This document shows positions 63,201 to 64,000 of a DNA stretch of 64,000 nt, piece by piece. Each line of letters opens with the position of its first letter. Within the stretch, counting starts at the first letter, position 1. The stretch is from positions 15,685,936 through 15,749,935 of the forward strand of contig OU744448.1 of the NCBI GenBank assembly GCA_916610825.1, in the 5' to 3' direction. This DNA comes from Haliclystus octoradiatus. Taxonomy: Eukaryota > Cnidaria > Staurozoa > Stauromedusae > Haliclystidae. The notes below the pieces were generated by a model. That model had not been told where the DNA came from and searched no databases. It saw only the letters and a list, made by a program, of their open reading frames with translations. The position numbers and the translations under genes are program-made.

Positions 63201-64000
63201 AATTTGACAAAAACAGCTCAAAATAACCAAAAACAATGCTTAATTCCAAAGGGAATTCGGAATTAACAAAAACAGCTCAAAATGACCAAAAACAATGCTT
63301 AATTCCCAAGGGAATTCGAATTTGATAAAAACAGCTCAAAATGACCAAAAACAATGCTTAATTCTCAAGGGAATTCGAATTTGACAAAAACAATTCAAAA
63401 TGACCAAATACATTGCTTAATTCCCAAGGGAATTCGGAATTAACAAAAACAGCTCAAAATGACCAAAAACAATGCTTAAATCCTAAGGGAATTCGAATTT
63501 GACAAAAACAGCTCAAAATGACCAAAAACAATGCTTAATTCCAAAGGGAATTCGGAATTAACAGAAACAGCTCAAAGTGACCAAATACAATGCTTAAATC
63601 CCAAGGGAATTCGAATTTGAAAAAACAGCTCAAAATGACCAAAAACAATGCTTAATTCCCAAGGGAATTTGAATTTGACAAAAACAGCTCAAAATGACCA
63701 AAAACAATGTTTAATTCCCAAGGGAATTCGAATTTGACAAAAACAGCTCAAAATGACCATAAACAATGCTTAATTCCAAAGGGAATTCGAATTTGACAAA
63801 AACAGCTCAAAATGACCAAAAACAATGCTTAATTCCAAAGGGAATTCGGAATTAACAAAAACAGCTCAAAATGACCAAAAACAATGCTTAATTCCCAAGG
63901 GAAATCGAATTTAACAAAAACAGCTCAAAATGACCATAAACAATGCTTAATTCCCAAGGGAATTCGAATTTGATAAAAACAGTTCAAAGTGACCAAAAAC
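57000..64000 (+). repeat. Higher-order repeat of about 3.2-3.4 kb, at least two copies, running off the end
   Basis: TTCCCGAGGG (57,591/60,771), CCAAGGGAGTTCG (58,181/61,361) and the short AAAATACCAAAAAC (near 58,213/61,393) are 3,180 bp apart. After about 58,268 the offset becomes 3,357: CCCAATTGAATTCG at 58,299/61,656 and 59,538/62,895, and GATTTTGAC at 59,077/62,434. The 177-bp difference is exactly three monomers (CAAGGAAATTCG to GCTCAATTCCC types) missing from the left copy. A third copy begins near 63,540 and is cut by the window edge. Confidence 0.86.

Larger units (their letters stand above)
1..64000 (+). repeat. 59-bp satellite DNA array filling the whole window
   Basis: The same unit recurs from first to last base with a period of 59 bp: starts at 1, 60 and 119, and still in register at 64,000. 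That gives about 1,085 monomers, all in one orientation except three short inverted pieces. Neighbouring monomers differ at a few positions, mostly drawn from a limited set of recurring variants. Each consensus unit carries stops on both strands (TAA at 4-6, TGA at 27-29 and 46-48 on this strand). Because 59 is not a multiple of 3, every frame is closed within a few monomers. There is therefore no coding potential, and no unique stretch anywhere that could hold a gene, RNA gene or transposon. Both edges are inside the array. The heterochromatic or centromeric role is inferred from the array structure; the family itself is unrecognised. Confidence 0.98.

Noticed and set aside
1-64000. CRISPR array
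   Set aside because: Period and repeat count look superficially regular, but the repeat is continuous with no unique spacers, and the copy number and variant drift are those of satellite DNA.
1-64000. Protein-coding or repeat-protein gene
   Set aside because: Each 59-bp unit has about three stops on the plus strand and two on the minus strand, and the period is not a multiple of three, so all six frames close within a few monomers. Short open stretches are chance products.
1-64000. Assignment to the 59-bp FokI satellite of Vicia faba because of equal monomer length
   Set aside because: Length alone is weak evidence. I saw no FokI site (GGATG or CATCC) in the consensus, and I cannot recall that family's sequence well enough to compare. 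A database search with the monomer would settle it.
1-64000. rRNA, tRNA, histone or telomere tandem repeats
   Set aside because: No conserved RNA motif, no TTAGGG-type or TTTAGGG-type runs, and the unit is far too short for rDNA or histone clusters.

Overview
All 64,000 bases are one uninterrupted satellite DNA array. The basic unit is 59 bp, so the window holds about 1,085 head-to-tail copies. I find no gene, RNA gene, transposon, CRISPR array, telomere repeat or unique sequence. A long homogeneous array of short monomers, organised into multi-kilobase higher-order repeats, points to a eukaryotic nuclear genome and to constitutive heterochromatin (centromeric, pericentromeric or subtelomeric). 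I do not recognise the monomer family and cannot name the clade. Both ends of the window lie inside the array, so its full length is unknown.

The consensus monomer (clean example at 10,266-10,324) is about 34% GC and strongly strand-asymmetric: on this strand about 46% A and 20% T. Its first half holds a dyad (AATTCCC-AA-GGGAATT) overlapping an EcoRI site and a 10-bp palindrome, AATTCGAATT. Its second half holds three A-tracts spaced about 10 bp apart. Recurrent monomer subtypes differ mainly at the segment after the EcoRI site (CGAATTTGAC, CGAATTTGAT or CGGAATTAAC) and in a few 58-bp and 60-bp length variants. These serve as markers for tracing duplications.

Layout by marker variants: (1) 1-8,960, a domain with AAATCGCAAGG, GAACTCCC and GGAAGTCG markers, built from nested duplications at offsets 1,298, 4,249, 7,790 and 708/649 bp. 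(2) 8,960-15,360, a more mixed zone with tandem duplications at offsets 1,061, 1,650 and 1,119 bp. (3) 15,360-28,575, a higher-order repeat of about 3.12 kb in three copies plus a 3,007-bp duplication. (4) 28,575-39,365, reshuffled blocks, including the first inverted junction at 32,038-32,132 and a 2,060-bp tandem duplication. (5) 39,365-49,300, blocks duplicated at offsets 4,190 and 1,649 bp, plus the second and third inverted junctions. (6) 47,760-53,287, a 5.5-kb copy of 30,600-36,080. (7) 54,000-64,000, a 3.18-3.36-kb higher-order repeat related to region 3.

The most distinctive features are three short inversions of about one monomer, the only breaks in an otherwise uniform orientation. 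One is a perfect 94-bp palindrome with no spacer. Shared flanks show that all three descend from one inversion, later copied by segmental duplication. Offsets are close to multiples of 59 bp. That fits unequal exchange or replication slippage in register with the monomer as the engine of this locus. All comparisons were made by eye, so block edges are accurate to roughly one monomer.
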